A stretch of DNA of 64,000 nt from Candidatus Thiodiazotropha endolucinida (GTDB taxonomy: Bacteria > Pseudomonadota > Gammaproteobacteria > Chromatiales > Chromatiaceae), in contig NZ_MARB01000010.1 in the NCBI RefSeq assembly GCF_001715975.1, positions 100,004-164,003 on the forward strand. Reading direction: 5' to 3'. Shown here in pieces: positions 48,750 through 58,046 of the stretch. The notes beneath the pieces were generated by a model. That model was not told the origin of the DNA and did not search any database. It worked only from the letters and a program-made list of their open reading frames with translations. The translations under genes were made by a program, and so were the position numbers. Position 1 is the stretch's first letter. The number at the start of each line of letters is the position of its first letter.

Positions 48750-49883
48750 CTATTTGTTTATTATTTTCTGATACAGGGTTTCATACCGAGCGGCCATTTT
48801 TGCTGCTGTAAAATTGTCTTGGTATCTAAGCCCGGCCGATAAACCATATTTTTCACGAATAGACACCCGCTCTATCAATAACTGCAATGATGATGCCATT
48901 TTTTCAATATTCCCCGGTTCAACCACGATTCCCTGGTCTGCACTGCAAATAATTTTTGGTGTTTCTCCTACGCTTGTTGTGACTATCGCTTTTTTAGCTG
49001 CCATAGCTTCCAGCAAGACCATCGACATTGCTTCCCAAAGTGAAGGCTGAAAAAATATATCCACTTTTGGGAGAATTACAGCTGAGGCTGAATCGACCCA
49101 TCCCAACAATTTAACATAACTTCCAAGATTGTCTTTCTTTATCTTTTCTTCTAATTGTGTCCTAAGTGACCCATCACCAGCCACCACAAATACAAATCTA
49201 TTAGGCAGTTTATCCCTGAGTATTTTAGAAACCTTTATCAAGTCGAACATACCTTTTTGTTCTATAAGCGTGTTTACACATCCTATAATTACTTTCCCTT
49301 CTTTTTTGTACTCATCAATGATATCTATGTTTTTCTCTATTTTTGTAACATCCACACCATTCCATACTGTAGTTATCCGTTCACTTGGTATTTTATAGAA
49401 GTTGCAAACATCATTTTTTTGCTTTTCTGCTACTGCAACCAACATATCTGGAACTCGCCAGAAAAGTCTTTCAAACTTCGCCATTTCAGGCTCTCTGTGT
49501 GGATAGTTACCAAAATGGAATGTATGTATAAAACGTATGGATGGCAATGTTAACCTGCACAAAGAAGCATCTACCAATGAATGGACATCGTGTGAATGAA
49601 TCAAGTCGATATTTTTTCTATTTAGATAACTTCTAAGCCGCAAAGAGGTAAAATAATCCGTCTTATTACTTTTCTTTATTTCCCTTGTTAAACCGATTAC
49701 ATCCGTTCCTTGATTAACTATTTTATTACCTATAGTTCCCATTTCCTTGAGATAGCAAACAGTTACATCAAATACATCTTTGTTTATAGTTTTACAGATA
49801 TTTGCCGTGACCTCTTCCGCTCCTCCTATATGTAAAGTGGAGTGAAGTAGACATAATTTAATCTTTTTATTATTTACTGTCAT
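48750..49883 (-). CDS. Glycosyltransferase family 4
   Basis: A 377-residue GT-B enzyme. The acceptor half has LLHSTLHIGGAEEV and a SHDVHS segment. The donor half has NTLIEQKGMFDLIKV, VAGDGSLRTQLEEK and FFQPSLWEAMSMVLLEAMAAKKAIVTTSVG, with the E-x7-E retaining GT4 motif. It lies just downstream of the disrupted polymerase gene, in the same direction. Confidence 0.85.
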   Translation of the reverse strand: MTVNNKKIKLCLLHSTLHIGGAEEVTANICKTINKDVFDVTVCYLKEMGTIGNKIVNQGTDVIGLTREIKKSNKTDYFTSLRLRSYLNRKNIDLIHSHDVHSLVDASLCRLTLPSIRFIHTFHFGNYPHREPEMAKFERLFWRVPDMLVAVAEKQKNDVCNFYKIPSERITTVWNGVDVTKIEKNIDIIDEYKKEGKVIIGCVNTLIEQKGMFDLIKVSKILRDKLPNRFVFVVAGDGSLRTQLEEKIKKDNLGSYVKLLGWVDSASAVILPKVDIFFQPSLWEAMSMVLLEAMAAKKAIVTTSVGETPKIICSADQGIVVEPGNIEKMASSLQLLIERVSIREKYGLSAGLRYQDNFTAAKMAARYETLYQKIINK

Positions 49884-49905
49884 AATCTTTACTCTATTTT
49901 ATATT

Positions 49906-51146
49906 CTACTCTTTCTTGTGGTTTTCATTTTCGCTCATTTTGTCAAGATGAGATTTAAACATAAATTCCGTAGAAACAAACAATCCCGTAAGTACAAAAA
50001 TATGTGGGTAGTACGTAACAGATAAAAATGCACCACCGATTGCAAATGCAACCAAGCTTGAATTAAGCATTAAAAACAATTTATTGTATACTTCACCATC
50101 CTCTATAGAATCGGACTTTTTCCTGATAAAACGTATATTTTACTGTTTCTTCTGTAATTCCCTATCAATAATGCAAGAAAAAAGATTATTCCCGGCAAGC
50201 CAAGTTCACCTAGAATCAGGAAATACGATGAGTGCGCCGTCAACCAGGGAAAATTTTCATAGCCGAACTCAGGCGGTCTAAAATCTGTACCTAGTTTTAC
50301 AGGAAAATGTCCTGCTCCCACTCCCGTAATCGGATGTGCTGTCGCCATCCTGATTGCCGTTTTCCATGCTACTATTCGCCCCATTGCAGAACCTTCCGAT
50401 TCATAATTTCGAATCGTATTCATCCTCTCAAAATACACGGGTGGAGCAAAAGCGAGTATTGAGATCAAAACGCCCCCGATCAGTAGAATACCGAGAAATT
50501 TTTGGCGTCCCATCCACCACAGATAAGCGAACGTCCCCATTAACGCCAGGGATGCACCTCTTGACTGAGTTCCAACAATAGCAAATATCAATACCAATAA
50601 CGCTAATATATATATCACCTTATGTAATGTTTTCTTTGAATCCATAATAAGGAATAAGCACATTGGTACAGTAAGTGACACTGACAGAGAAAAATCGTTA
50701 CCATCACCAAGAAATGCATTACCTGAGATATATGTTCTCGTCGCGGGATCCAGAACAACATCAGGATTGAGAATTACTAAAAGTATATGACTGAAAACAA
50801 AAACGATAAATATGCCTTTAATCTTATCGATATCTGTTACTATTTTGATTATGATGTAATATCACAGAATAAAGCCGAAAACGAGTTTAAATATTTTAAA
50901 TGAAAATTCTGTTACATCAGCAACTATTACTGATATCGCAAGCAAAAACAGAAAAAAAAGAAACAACTTAGAGTTGTGATGCTTGAATATTTTATTATTA
51001 TCATTCGCGCCATTATAAAATATAGCTCCAATTGTAACAATCAGCGGAATTATTGTATTGATTTTAAGCAGACCAATTATCGGCACATACGAAGCGGGCC
51101 GAACGTAATCTAGAAATAATGATAATAACAGGCCTAAATACAACAT
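49906..51146 (-). pseudogene. O-antigen ligase/polymerase-like gene broken by one TGA and one frameshift
   Basis: Three segments join into one coherent multi-pass membrane protein of about 413 residues. The first (51146-50865) ends at TGA 50862-50864, but the same frame continues past it (IVTDIDKIKGIFIVFVFSHILL, then SGNAFLGDGNDFSLSVSL) to TAG 50105-50103. Beyond that, coding resumes in another frame (EDGEVYNKLFLMLNSS ... GGAFLSVTYYPHIFVLTG) to TAG 49908-49906. Adding one A to the five-A run at 50121-50117 (minus strand) restores the frame (GKKSDSIEDGE). Motifs such as TQSRGASLAL and AHSSYFLILGELGLPG identify the Wzy/WaaL-type family, close to exosortase A-associated O-glycosylation ligases. 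Either a recent pseudogene or two sequence errors. Confidence 0.85.
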
Positions 51147-51148
51147 GA

Positions 51149-52297
51149 TTATTTATTATTTTCTTCAGCCAGTCTCTCATACACACTGAATAATTTTTTA
51201 ACCCTGGCATCCTGGTTAAAGTTCTCTATGACATGGTTCCTCCCTACCAATGCCATTTCATTATGCTTTGCTACATTATTTATATACTCTTCCAATGCAT
51301 ATTCCAAAGCACTTAAATCTTCAGATTCTATAAGCACCCCGTTCACATTATGCTGAGCAATCTGCGCAGTGCCACCTACGTTTGTCGCAATCACTGGAAC
51401 ACCCATCAAGAGTGACTCAAGCACAACATTTGGCATACCTTCAGTATTTGAGCTTTGAACGACCAAATCTATGCCGTTATATATGTCTACCATATCATTC
51501 CTGTAGCCTGAAAATATAACCTTGTCTGAAATACCCAATTCATTCGCAAGCGCCCTTAGCTCATCTTCTTCCGGTCCTACTCCAACGATAAGAAAGATCA
51601 GATCTCTATTCTTACCGACAAGATACTTAGCAGCACTTAAAAAAATATCTTGTCTTTTTTCGGGACTCAACCTTCCAATACTTGCAATTATTTTTTTATC
51701 TTTTGAAATATTTAATTCATTCCTGAATTTACTATTTTCGCGTTTAATTTCGTAGTCATTTATCACCAAAGCATTATTAATCACATGAATCTTATCTGAC
51801 TGTATTCCACTCCTTTCAAGACGCTTTTTCATAACATCAGATACCACTATAATCTGATCATGATATCTCAATAAGTATTTATCAATAGCTGTATATAGTC
51901 TTCCCTTCCAATTATTAGATATCCAGCCATGACATGTTGAAACCAATGGCAGTCTCTGACTTCGCGCACATATAAGTCCGTATATATTTGAACGAAAGTC
52001 ATGGGTATGAATTATATCTATCGCCCTTTTTCGCACCACCTGTTTAATCTGATCTATTACAGTCCTGTCAAATGATCTATTTTCTTTTATAGCGACCACA
52101 TCCAAGCCTAGTTCGACTGCCTTTTTCATATAAGCATGATCGTTGTGACTTTCTCCGGAAAATGCACCAATATGTATATTACATTTGTTTCGATCTATCA
52201 TGTCAGCACACTGCAGGATGGTCCTGCCTGGTCCGTCAACCCATGGCGAATCTCGCAAATCTAATATTTGTAGTATCTTCTCAGGCATAGCGTTCAA
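51149..52297 (-). CDS. Glycosyltransferase family 4
   Basis: A 382-residue GT-B enzyme with WVDGPGRTIL near the start, IIHTHDFRSNIYG in the acceptor half, IGRLSPEKRQDIFLSAAKYL and SSNTEGMPNVVLESLLMGVPVIATNVGG in the donor half. All GT4 features are intact. It ends two bases before the start of the broken polymerase gene, so the two were probably translated together. Confidence 0.87.
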   Translation of the reverse strand: MNAMPEKILQILDLRDSPWVDGPGRTILQCADMIDRNKCNIHIGAFSGESHNDHAYMKKAVELGLDVVAIKENRSFDRTVIDQIKQVVRKRAIDIIHTHDFRSNIYGLICARSQRLPLVSTCHGWISNNWKGRLYTAIDKYLLRYHDQIIVVSDVMKKRLERSGIQSDKIHVINNALVINDYEIKRENSKFRNELNISKDKKIIASIGRLSPEKRQDIFLSAAKYLVGKNRDLIFLIVGVGPEEDELRALANELGISDKVIFSGYRNDMVDIYNGIDLVVQSSNTEGMPNVVLESLLMGVPVIATNVGGTAQIAQHNVNGVLIESEDLSALEYALEEYINNVAKHNEMALVGRNHVIENFNQDARVKKLFSVYERLAEENNK

Positions 52298-52315
52298 TAT
52301 CTACATTACTTTATA

Positions 52316-52528
52316 CTATTTAAGGATACTTTCTGAACGTCGGTAAAAAAACAATACTTTAAAAGTTTTCAGAACAGACATATATGAAATATTACCAATT
52401 ATTGTATTTCTCTCTTCATAATTTATACCTACAATGAAATAATTCCTTACAGATTTTAAAGAAATTGTGCCATATATATTTTTGGGTTTCTGATGTGTTA
52501 ATTCTCTTCTCTTTTCGTCGGGTTCCAT
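52316..52528 (-). CDS. Short hypothetical ORF overlapping the GT2 gene
   Basis: A 70-residue frame that starts with an ATG inside the last codons of the GT2 gene (31-base overlap) and stops 18 bases before the GT4 gene. The sequence (ISLKSVRNYFIVGINYEERNTIIGNISYMSVLKTFKVLFFYRR) is balanced and basic rather than low-complexity, so it may be real or a remnant of a longer protein. I do not recognise a family. Confidence 0.3.
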   Translation of the reverse strand: MEPDEKRRELTHQKPKNIYGTISLKSVRNYFIVGINYEERNTIIGNISYMSVLKTFKVLFFYRRSESILK

Positions 52529-53640
52529 ATTTCCTGACGTTTACCCTGAAAAAACAAGAACCATGCTTTGAGAATTGCTAAATTTACGATCGTAAAAAAT
52601 AGAGGTATTTTACCAATTACCGTATTATTTAATTTGCTATTTTGTGGTAAAGCAACAATTGCTAATGAATAAAATAATAACTGACCTGAAAATAATAATT
52701 TATACACAAACTGATCTATTAAGAAATAATTACTAATCAATAATATTAACAGAAAAAATGGCACTAACCACCTCATTAATTTATGCGAAAATAAAAAAAC
52801 AGAAAACCAACCGTATTTAAACGCATTTAATAACTTTAAGTTAGAAAACAGGGCCGCCATCCCTCTTAAAAGGGTTCTAACTTTCCTGTTATATTCATTA
52901 CTTGTACTTTTGGAGGCACTCATTATTCCTATTGCCCGAGGTTGAGTAATTGCCCTGTAACCCGCATTGACTGTATTTAAAACAGATAAAAAATCAGGTG
53001 CCAAACCTTCCTCAAATGGCTTAATCAGCTGTGTTCTTTGAGCATAAAATGAACCGCTTGCTCCTACTATAGAATCTATTTTTGATTCCTTATTACGCAG
53101 GAACAATTCATACTTTCCATAAAGACCTTCTCCTCCTTGATTCGCAGGGATATGATCCTCGCCAGATACACAACCTACGTTATTATCGGAAAATGGCTCA
53201 ACAATTTTATGAATTGATTGTTTATCAAGCATTATTGAAGCATCCGTAAACACCACAATTGATGAATTAACCTCATTCATTCCCTGATTGAGGGCATTAG
53301 CTTTACCTTGCTGGTTTTCTATAACTATGACTTTTAAATTTAAATCAGTCTCATAGTTTTTGATTATTTCAACAGTGTTGTCAGTGGAACCATCCGACAC
53401 GAGTATGACTTTTAGTAAATTATCTGGGTATTCCAGGCTCTCTATATTAGATAATTTTGCCTCAATAACATCGGATTCATTATGCACAGGCAATAATAAT
53501 GTAACACTTGGTAACTCATATTCCTGATCATTAATTAAAATCTCATTATTGCGATATTTACCCACAACAATCAGGAGTAACGGATAAAGGAAATATGCAT
53601 AAATAACACATACAAATAATAACCAGAAAAGTGTGATCAT
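52498..53640 (-). CDS. Glycosyltransferase family 2, membrane-bound
   Basis: A 380-residue processive-type GT2. An N-terminal membrane helix (about 2-25) precedes the GT-A domain with LLPVHNESDVIEAKL, VSDGSTDNT and FTDASIML (metal-binding DxD-like). The acceptor region has GASGSFYAQRTQL, and three to four C-terminal membrane helices cover about 290-365. It resembles BcsA/HasA-like chain-extending enzymes but lacks a clear QxxRW (RTLLRGMAAL stands near that place). Its gene ends within the small ORF at 52316-52528. Confidence 0.8.
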   Translation of the reverse strand: MITLFWLLFVCVIYAYFLYPLLLIVVGKYRNNEILINDQEYELPSVTLLLPVHNESDVIEAKLSNIESLEYPDNLLKVILVSDGSTDNTVEIIKNYETDLNLKVIVIENQQGKANALNQGMNEVNSSIVVFTDASIMLDKQSIHKIVEPFSDNNVGCVSGEDHIPANQGGEGLYGKYELFLRNKESKIDSIVGASGSFYAQRTQLIKPFEEGLAPDFLSVLNTVNAGYRAITQPRAIGIMSASKSTSNEYNRKVRTLLRGMAALFSNLKLLNAFKYGWFSVFLFSHKLMRWLVPFFLLILLISNYFLIDQFVYKLLFSGQLLFYSLAIVALPQNSKLNNTVIGKIPLFFTIVNLAILKAWFLFFQGKRQEIWNPTKREEN

Positions 53641-53791
53641 TATTTATTATTCCAAGTTGATATATTAAGATTCAAATAGTTATTGTTAGGTGCAATATAT
53701 CTCATATTTGAATCAACAAATAGAATCATGAATGAAATTATATTTTATTACTTATCTATTTCGCTCACTACCATTATATTTTAGGCTAAGT

Positions 53792-54229
53792 TTACCCATC
53801 ATTATTTAGAGTATTTATTAACCCCCTTCTTTTCTCAGTATCGATAAGCTCTATATTCAAACCGAAACCAGCGTACATAAATGCTATCAGCTCATCATCA
53901 AAAGCCTCGCCTTTTTCCGCATCCGCCAACACTCTAAGCCCCTTCTGTTTTAAAATATCCACATCCAAAGGCACACTCTTTTCAGTTTTAAAACAGATGT
54001 GGTGTAGCCCTTCTCCCTTTTTTAAACTTTCAATTAAAGGGGAATCGGGACTCGAAGGCTCTATCAGTTTAATGTCAAGCGATTCCTGCTTCTCTAAAAA
54101 AACGACATTTACTTTTTGCCGTGTATTTGTGATTTTGCTTGTTTTTTGAGTATATCCAAACATATCTGCAATTCTTGGAATAGCCCTGTCTATAGATCTA
54201 ACAGCTATACAAATGTGGTCAATATTCAT
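53792..54229 (-). CDS. VOC/glyoxalase-fold protein, methylmalonyl-CoA epimerase-like
   Basis: A 145-residue vicinal-oxygen-chelate protein. IDHICIAVRSID (His4-equivalent ligand region), GLHHICFKTE (second His) and GLNIELI (Glu ligand) are the metal-site pattern of methylmalonyl-CoA epimerases and glyoxalase relatives. Such a gene is an odd member of a polysaccharide cluster. It could be an acyl-CoA epimerase supplying a glycan acyl group, or an isomerase with another substrate. It is divergent from xrtA. Confidence 0.7.
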   Translation of the reverse strand: MNIDHICIAVRSIDRAIPRIADMFGYTQKTSKITNTRQKVNVVFLEKQESLDIKLIEPSSPDSPLIESLKKGEGLHHICFKTEKSVPLDVDILKQKGLRVLADAEKGEAFDDELIAFMYAGFGLNIELIDTEKRRGLINTLNNDG

Positions 54230-54534
54230 ATCAATAAATTAATTGTGGTTAAATAATATCTGCTTATTTATGAATATATAGTCTCATAAATTGATATCTG
54301 CGGCTATGAATTATAATTCACATAATACAATACGCCTTTTTTGTAATTATTATATAGTGAAAATAAGTCAGATTTAAATATGATCCCTCCATTATAATTT
54401 TACAAGAAGAACCATATACAATATTCAGCATTTAATATTATGCCTGGAATAGATCAACAAAAAGTTTTAATATTACAATACGAATATGCATGCTAACTGT
54501 GCAATCATTAAATGCCGTAAAGTAAGTCCTCAAA
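54230..54534. promoter_or_regulatory. Divergent promoter region between VOC gene and xrtA
   Basis: This 305-base, very AT-rich region should drive xrtA rightwards and the VOC/GT2 genes leftwards. A perfect 14-bp palindrome TGAATTATAATTCA (54307-54320) contains TATAAT on the minus strand. A second TATAAT (54394-54399) reads towards xrtA with a poor -35. I saw no sigma-54 TGGCAC-N5-TTGC site of the kind PrsR would need. Confidence 0.45.
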
Positions 54535-56079
54535 ATGTCTAAATCGACGCCTAGCAAATATTATATTTATGATTTATCGCTTTTTTTGGGAATATTAGTA
54601 CTATTTATCCTTTATCATACTACTACTATTAGTATTTATAATAATTGGATAGCTGAAAACAGTCTCTATTCTCACGGTCTATTGCTACTTCCTATATCTT
54701 TTTACCTTTTCTTACATGAGTGGAAATTAAAACGATATACATTAAATATTGAATTTCGACCTTTCCCAACATTGATTTTAATTTTTCTCGGGATATTCTG
54801 GTATATTTCAGAATCCATATATATACAAATAGCATCTCAGATTCTTTTTATTCTTATAATATCATTCTATATATATAGCCTTTTTGGTTTTAAACAAACT
54901 CTACGGCTTTCATTCCCGGTATTAATCCTACTAAGCTCCGTACCCTTATGGTTTTTATTTTCTGAGCCTCTACAAACACCAACCGCCATATTAGTTGATA
55001 AGCTGCTTAAATTAACGGGCTACACATCCTATCAGGAGGGATACTATATACATATTCCCGAGGGTATTTTTGAGGTAGGAGATACATGTAGTGGACTTCG
55101 TTATCAAATTGCTGCCGTGACCACTGCAGCACTTTATATATTTTATTACAACTACTCAATAAAAGCGTCAATTCTATGCATTCTTTTTGCCTCTTTAATA
55201 GCCTTTTTGTCTAACTCAATTCGAATATATATCGTCGTACTCTCTGGTCATTATACGAATATGACGCACTCCCTATTAGAGGACCATATTTGGCTAGGAT
55301 GGGCTGTTTTTGGCATTTTCTTTATGACATACCTGATTTTTTTAGGCAGGATCGATATGGACAATCACACAAGTGATTCTGTTGTGAAAAATCGAAAACG
55401 AGCCAATAGTTCAAATTTCAATTCAGCCAGTCAGGCTAAAATAATTTCAATATTTGTATTGTCACTACTAGCTTCCAGCACAGGACCATTATTAATTCCT
55501 CTTTATGCCACTCCAGACTCTGATATTGACACTAATGCCATCGAATTAAATCCATCAATACAGGGTTGGAATCGGACTAAAACAACTCAATCATGGCGAC
55601 CCATCTGGCAACAATCAGATTTTGATCTATTTACAAGTTACTCAAATAAATCTGGAAATGTAGATTTGTTTATCGGCACTTTCGTAAAACAGTCGCAGGG
55701 TAAAGAGTTAATTAGTGATTTAAATATTCCATATGATATGGACAACTGGGAACTAGTGAAAACACGTGCAATAGATATATTATTAGACAGCGGTAAAACA
55801 TATACTGTTGCTGAAACTATAGTTTCCAATCAGTATTTGCAAAAGCGAGTTATTTGGAATTGGTTTTATATAGATGGCAAATTGACGCATGAAGAACTGT
55901 CTGCCAAATTACTAGGTATAGCGAACTCGCTATCTGGACGAAAAAGCGAAACTGTTTTTATTATTTCTTCGCCCATAAGCACCGACCTTGACACTACAAG
56001 GCGCATCCTTACAGAATTCTTTAAGGATAGTTTCAAATATTACAAAACACAATTGACAAGGATTGATGAAGCTTTATAA
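54535..56079 (+). CDS. xrtA: Exosortase A with C-terminal EpsI domain
   Basis: A 514-residue multi-pass inner-membrane transpeptidase-like enzyme that recognises and processes PEP-CTERM sorting signals. The exosortase catalytic triad is visible: Cys in GDTCSGLRYQ (about residue 185), Arg in SNSIRIYIV (about 231) and His in EDHIWLGWAVFG (about 252). The first 280 residues form about eight membrane helices. From about 310 the periplasmic EpsI domain follows (SIQGWNRTKTTQSWRPIW, VDLFIGTFVKQSQGKELI). The fused form and length fit XrtA. It is the only exported-protein processing gene here and is read opposite to all its island neighbours. No PEP-CTERM substrate lies in this window. Confidence 0.92.
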   Translation: MSKSTPSKYYIYDLSLFLGILVLFILYHTTTISIYNNWIAENSLYSHGLLLLPISFYLFLHEWKLKRYTLNIEFRPFPTLILIFLGIFWYISESIYIQIASQILFILIISFYIYSLFGFKQTLRLSFPVLILLSSVPLWFLFSEPLQTPTAILVDKLLKLTGYTSYQEGYYIHIPEGIFEVGDTCSGLRYQIAAVTTAALYIFYYNYSIKASILCILFASLIAFLSNSIRIYIVVLSGHYTNMTHSLLEDHIWLGWAVFGIFFMTYLIFLGRIDMDNHTSDSVVKNRKRANSSNFNSASQAKIISIFVLSLLASSTGPLLIPLYATPDSDIDTNAIELNPSIQGWNRTKTTQSWRPIWQQSDFDLFTSYSNKSGNVDLFIGTFVKQSQGKELISDLNIPYDMDNWELVKTRAIDILLDSGKTYTVAETIVSNQYLQKRVIWNWFYIDGKLTHEELSAKLLGIANSLSGRKSETVFIISSPISTDLDTTRRILTEFFKDSFKYYKTQLTRIDEAL

Positions 56080-56197
56080 ATAATACCCTCCCTTTCCTAC
56101 CTCATCTCAAATAAGATCAGATATCATGCCCCGCTTAGGAAGAATAAATATAATTTCTTAATTTGGCTAGAATGCATAAATTCAAATATATATATTT

Positions 56198-57148
56198 TTA
56201 AAAGTTCTTCTGTAACCATTCTTCGACAAGTTTATGCATAGATTCCTCCCACTCAGATAGTGAAAGAATATGATTCGCATCCGGAATAGTATGTAGTTCA
56301 TATATATGTGAATAATCTGATAAATGAGATTTATATATATTTTCGAATTTTTCCTTAAACTCCCAGAGCAATCTATCGCCTCCACTATAGACTAAAAGCA
56401 TCTTCTTCGATTGTTGTAACATTGAAAAGAACGTTGGTGCAAACCTTGGATTTGTGTTGCTGGATTCATCATGTACAAATTCTATTTTGTTCTTCGAGCT
56501 GGCGGTCAAATTCTCTCTTATACTATTGGAAATCACCCTGATCGGTTTGAATAATATTTTAAATATTGTTCTAAAATCACTTTTGAGTGTTATGATACGT
56601 TTCCATGAATCTATGTCTGTTAATTTGCTTATGTAACCTTTTTTCAAATCCTCCAGCTGACCTTCGGTCACGAACTTCGAGAAATTATCCTCTCCACCCT
56701 CAAAAACGTTGATTAGGCCAAGCGCTATCAGGCCTTTCACCCGTTCATCCGCACTTCCCGCAAGCATTCCAGTAATAGCTCCTCCACAGAGACCACCTAG
56801 GACGAACTTATCTATATTATATGTAGCCCCAAGCCAGTCCATTGCATCTATCGTGTCATCGATATACCGTCCATTCTGAATACTGTTATAAACATCGACA
56901 AGGATTTTTTGATCCAAAGCTCCTTCTGAATCCCCTAATCCATAAAAATCATATCTTAAGACAGTAAATCCCTTGTCTACGAGGACTTTCGATAATTTAT
57001 TGTACATTCTATGAGGTCCGACCCGCATCTTTATGCCGGGCGAAAGTAACAATATGGCAGTATCCTTGACTGTCGTTTCAGGTTGTTCAAGAATTCCGTA
57101 TAATTTTAAACCGTTCCTATTTTTTATGGTTACCGGAGTTGAGATCAT
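56198..57148 (-). CDS. Alpha/beta hydrolase, exosortase A system hydrolase 1-like
   Basis: A 316-residue alpha/beta hydrolase. The oxyanion-side segment is LLSPGIKMRVGPHRMY, the strand GFTVLRYDFYGLGDSEG follows, and the nucleophile elbow is GGLCGGAITG (about residue 139-148), with Cys instead of Ser as nucleophile. The catalytic His probably lies in PDANHILSLSEWEE. Cys at this place and the R-VG-HR segment match exosortase A-associated hydrolase 1 (TIGR03100-like), though this copy is divergent. The start overlaps the stop of hydrolase 2 as ATGA, so the pair is translationally coupled. The substrate is unknown. Confidence 0.75.
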   Translation of the reverse strand: MISTPVTIKNRNGLKLYGILEQPETTVKDTAILLLSPGIKMRVGPHRMYNKLSKVLVDKGFTVLRYDFYGLGDSEGALDQKILVDVYNSIQNGRYIDDTIDAMDWLGATYNIDKFVLGGLCGGAITGMLAGSADERVKGLIALGLINVFEGGEDNFSKFVTEGQLEDLKKGYISKLTDIDSWKRIITLKSDFRTIFKILFKPIRVISNSIRENLTASSKNKIEFVHDESSNTNPRFAPTFFSMLQQSKKMLLVYSGGDRLLWEFKEKFENIYKSHLSDYSHIYELHTIPDANHILSLSEWEESMHKLVEEWLQKNF

Positions 57149-57981
57149 TTTAAATCATGCATCCAGGATAGTGTTGAAGAGTTCAGATTGTCAGCAGATT
57201 GATAGAAAGTCTTTATTTCCTTCCAGAATTGCTCCTCGTGTGATTTCACTAACTCCGATTTCACACTGAATTTTTCAATGAATTCAGCATATGCTTTGTT
57301 CTGAGGTTGTTTAGGGTTCCGTACTATTTGGTTAATCAGGCAGTTAATTGACTTCCTATGATCCAGCCTAAGCAGATCGAGCCCTGACAGCTGATTGTAA
57401 TAATTATATGTCAATAAATAACCCTCAATGTTAATTGGACTTCCTGATTTCATTTGCTCAACCAGGTCATCTCTGGTTATTTCTACTTTACCCTTCAATG
57501 CCATCTGTGCTGCAAGATTACTACGTAAAATTTCTTGCATATACCTTTCACCATTCAGCACTGGATCCCATAGAATAAGATTTGTGATTTCATCTTTAGA
57601 AGAGGCATAAGCCGTTGCCAGTGAAGCACCAAGTCTGAGTCCAAACAGACTAATGTCATTAATTTGATACTTAACTTTAAGGTGGTTGATTACACCATCT
57701 ATGTCTTGAATATGCTTTTCAAATGTAGAATCTACAAAATCACCATCACTATCACCATGTCCTCTAAAATCGAATCTGGCCACATAGTAGCCTTGGCTGG
57801 CAAGTTCTCGTGCAAAACTTACATAAACTCTGTGGCTCCATAATTTTTCTTCTGCAAACGGATGAATAAAAACAAATGCCTTTTTAACATCTGTTGTATC
57901 AGGAATATGGAAAACCGTGAATATTTTTTCATTCTTTATATGAATGAAATCAATCTTTTCTTCCATAGTAGTCAGCGTCAC
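57145..57981 (-). CDS. Alpha/beta hydrolase-fold protein, exosortase A system hydrolase 2-like, no Ser nucleophile
   Basis: A 278-residue alpha/beta-hydrolase-fold protein. IHPFAEEKLWSHRVY, FDFRGHGDSDGDF and LILWDPVLNGERYMQEILRSNLAAQM match the exosortase A-associated hydrolase 2 family (TIGR03101-like). At the nucleophile elbow it reads FGLRLGASLA, so the expected Ser of GxSxG is Arg. As I recall this is usual in the family and suggests a non-catalytic or differently acting partner of hydrolase 1. It is upstream and coupled by ATGA. The last 70 residues extend beyond the canonical fold. Confidence 0.78.
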   Translation of the reverse strand: MTLTTMEEKIDFIHIKNEKIFTVFHIPDTTDVKKAFVFIHPFAEEKLWSHRVYVSFARELASQGYYVARFDFRGHGDSDGDFVDSTFEKHIQDIDGVINHLKVKYQINDISLFGLRLGASLATAYASSKDEITNLILWDPVLNGERYMQEILRSNLAAQMALKGKVEITRDDLVEQMKSGSPINIEGYLLTYNYYNQLSGLDLLRLDHRKSINCLINQIVRNPKQPQNKAYAEFIEKFSVKSELVKSHEEQFWKEIKTFYQSADNLNSSTLSWMHDLK

Positions 57982-58016
57982 AATTTGCCTGGGTTGATAT
58001 TTATAGGTTGTATTTT

Positions 58017-58046
58017 AATATAATGAACAAATTAAAAAAGTCACAA
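58017..58046 (-). promoter_or_regulatory. Candidate promoter for the hydrolase pair
   Basis: On the minus strand TTGTGA (58046-58041) is followed after 18 bases by TATATT (58022-58017), 35 bases before the hydrolase 2 ATG. The -10 matches 5 of 6 bases, the -35 matches 4 of 6. Such hexamers are common in AT-rich DNA, so this is tentative. Confidence 0.3.

Noticed and set aside
50862-50864. TGA in the polymerase gene as a selenocysteine codon
   Set aside because: No selenoprotein family is involved, and a separate frameshift in the same gene makes mutation or sequence error the simpler reading.
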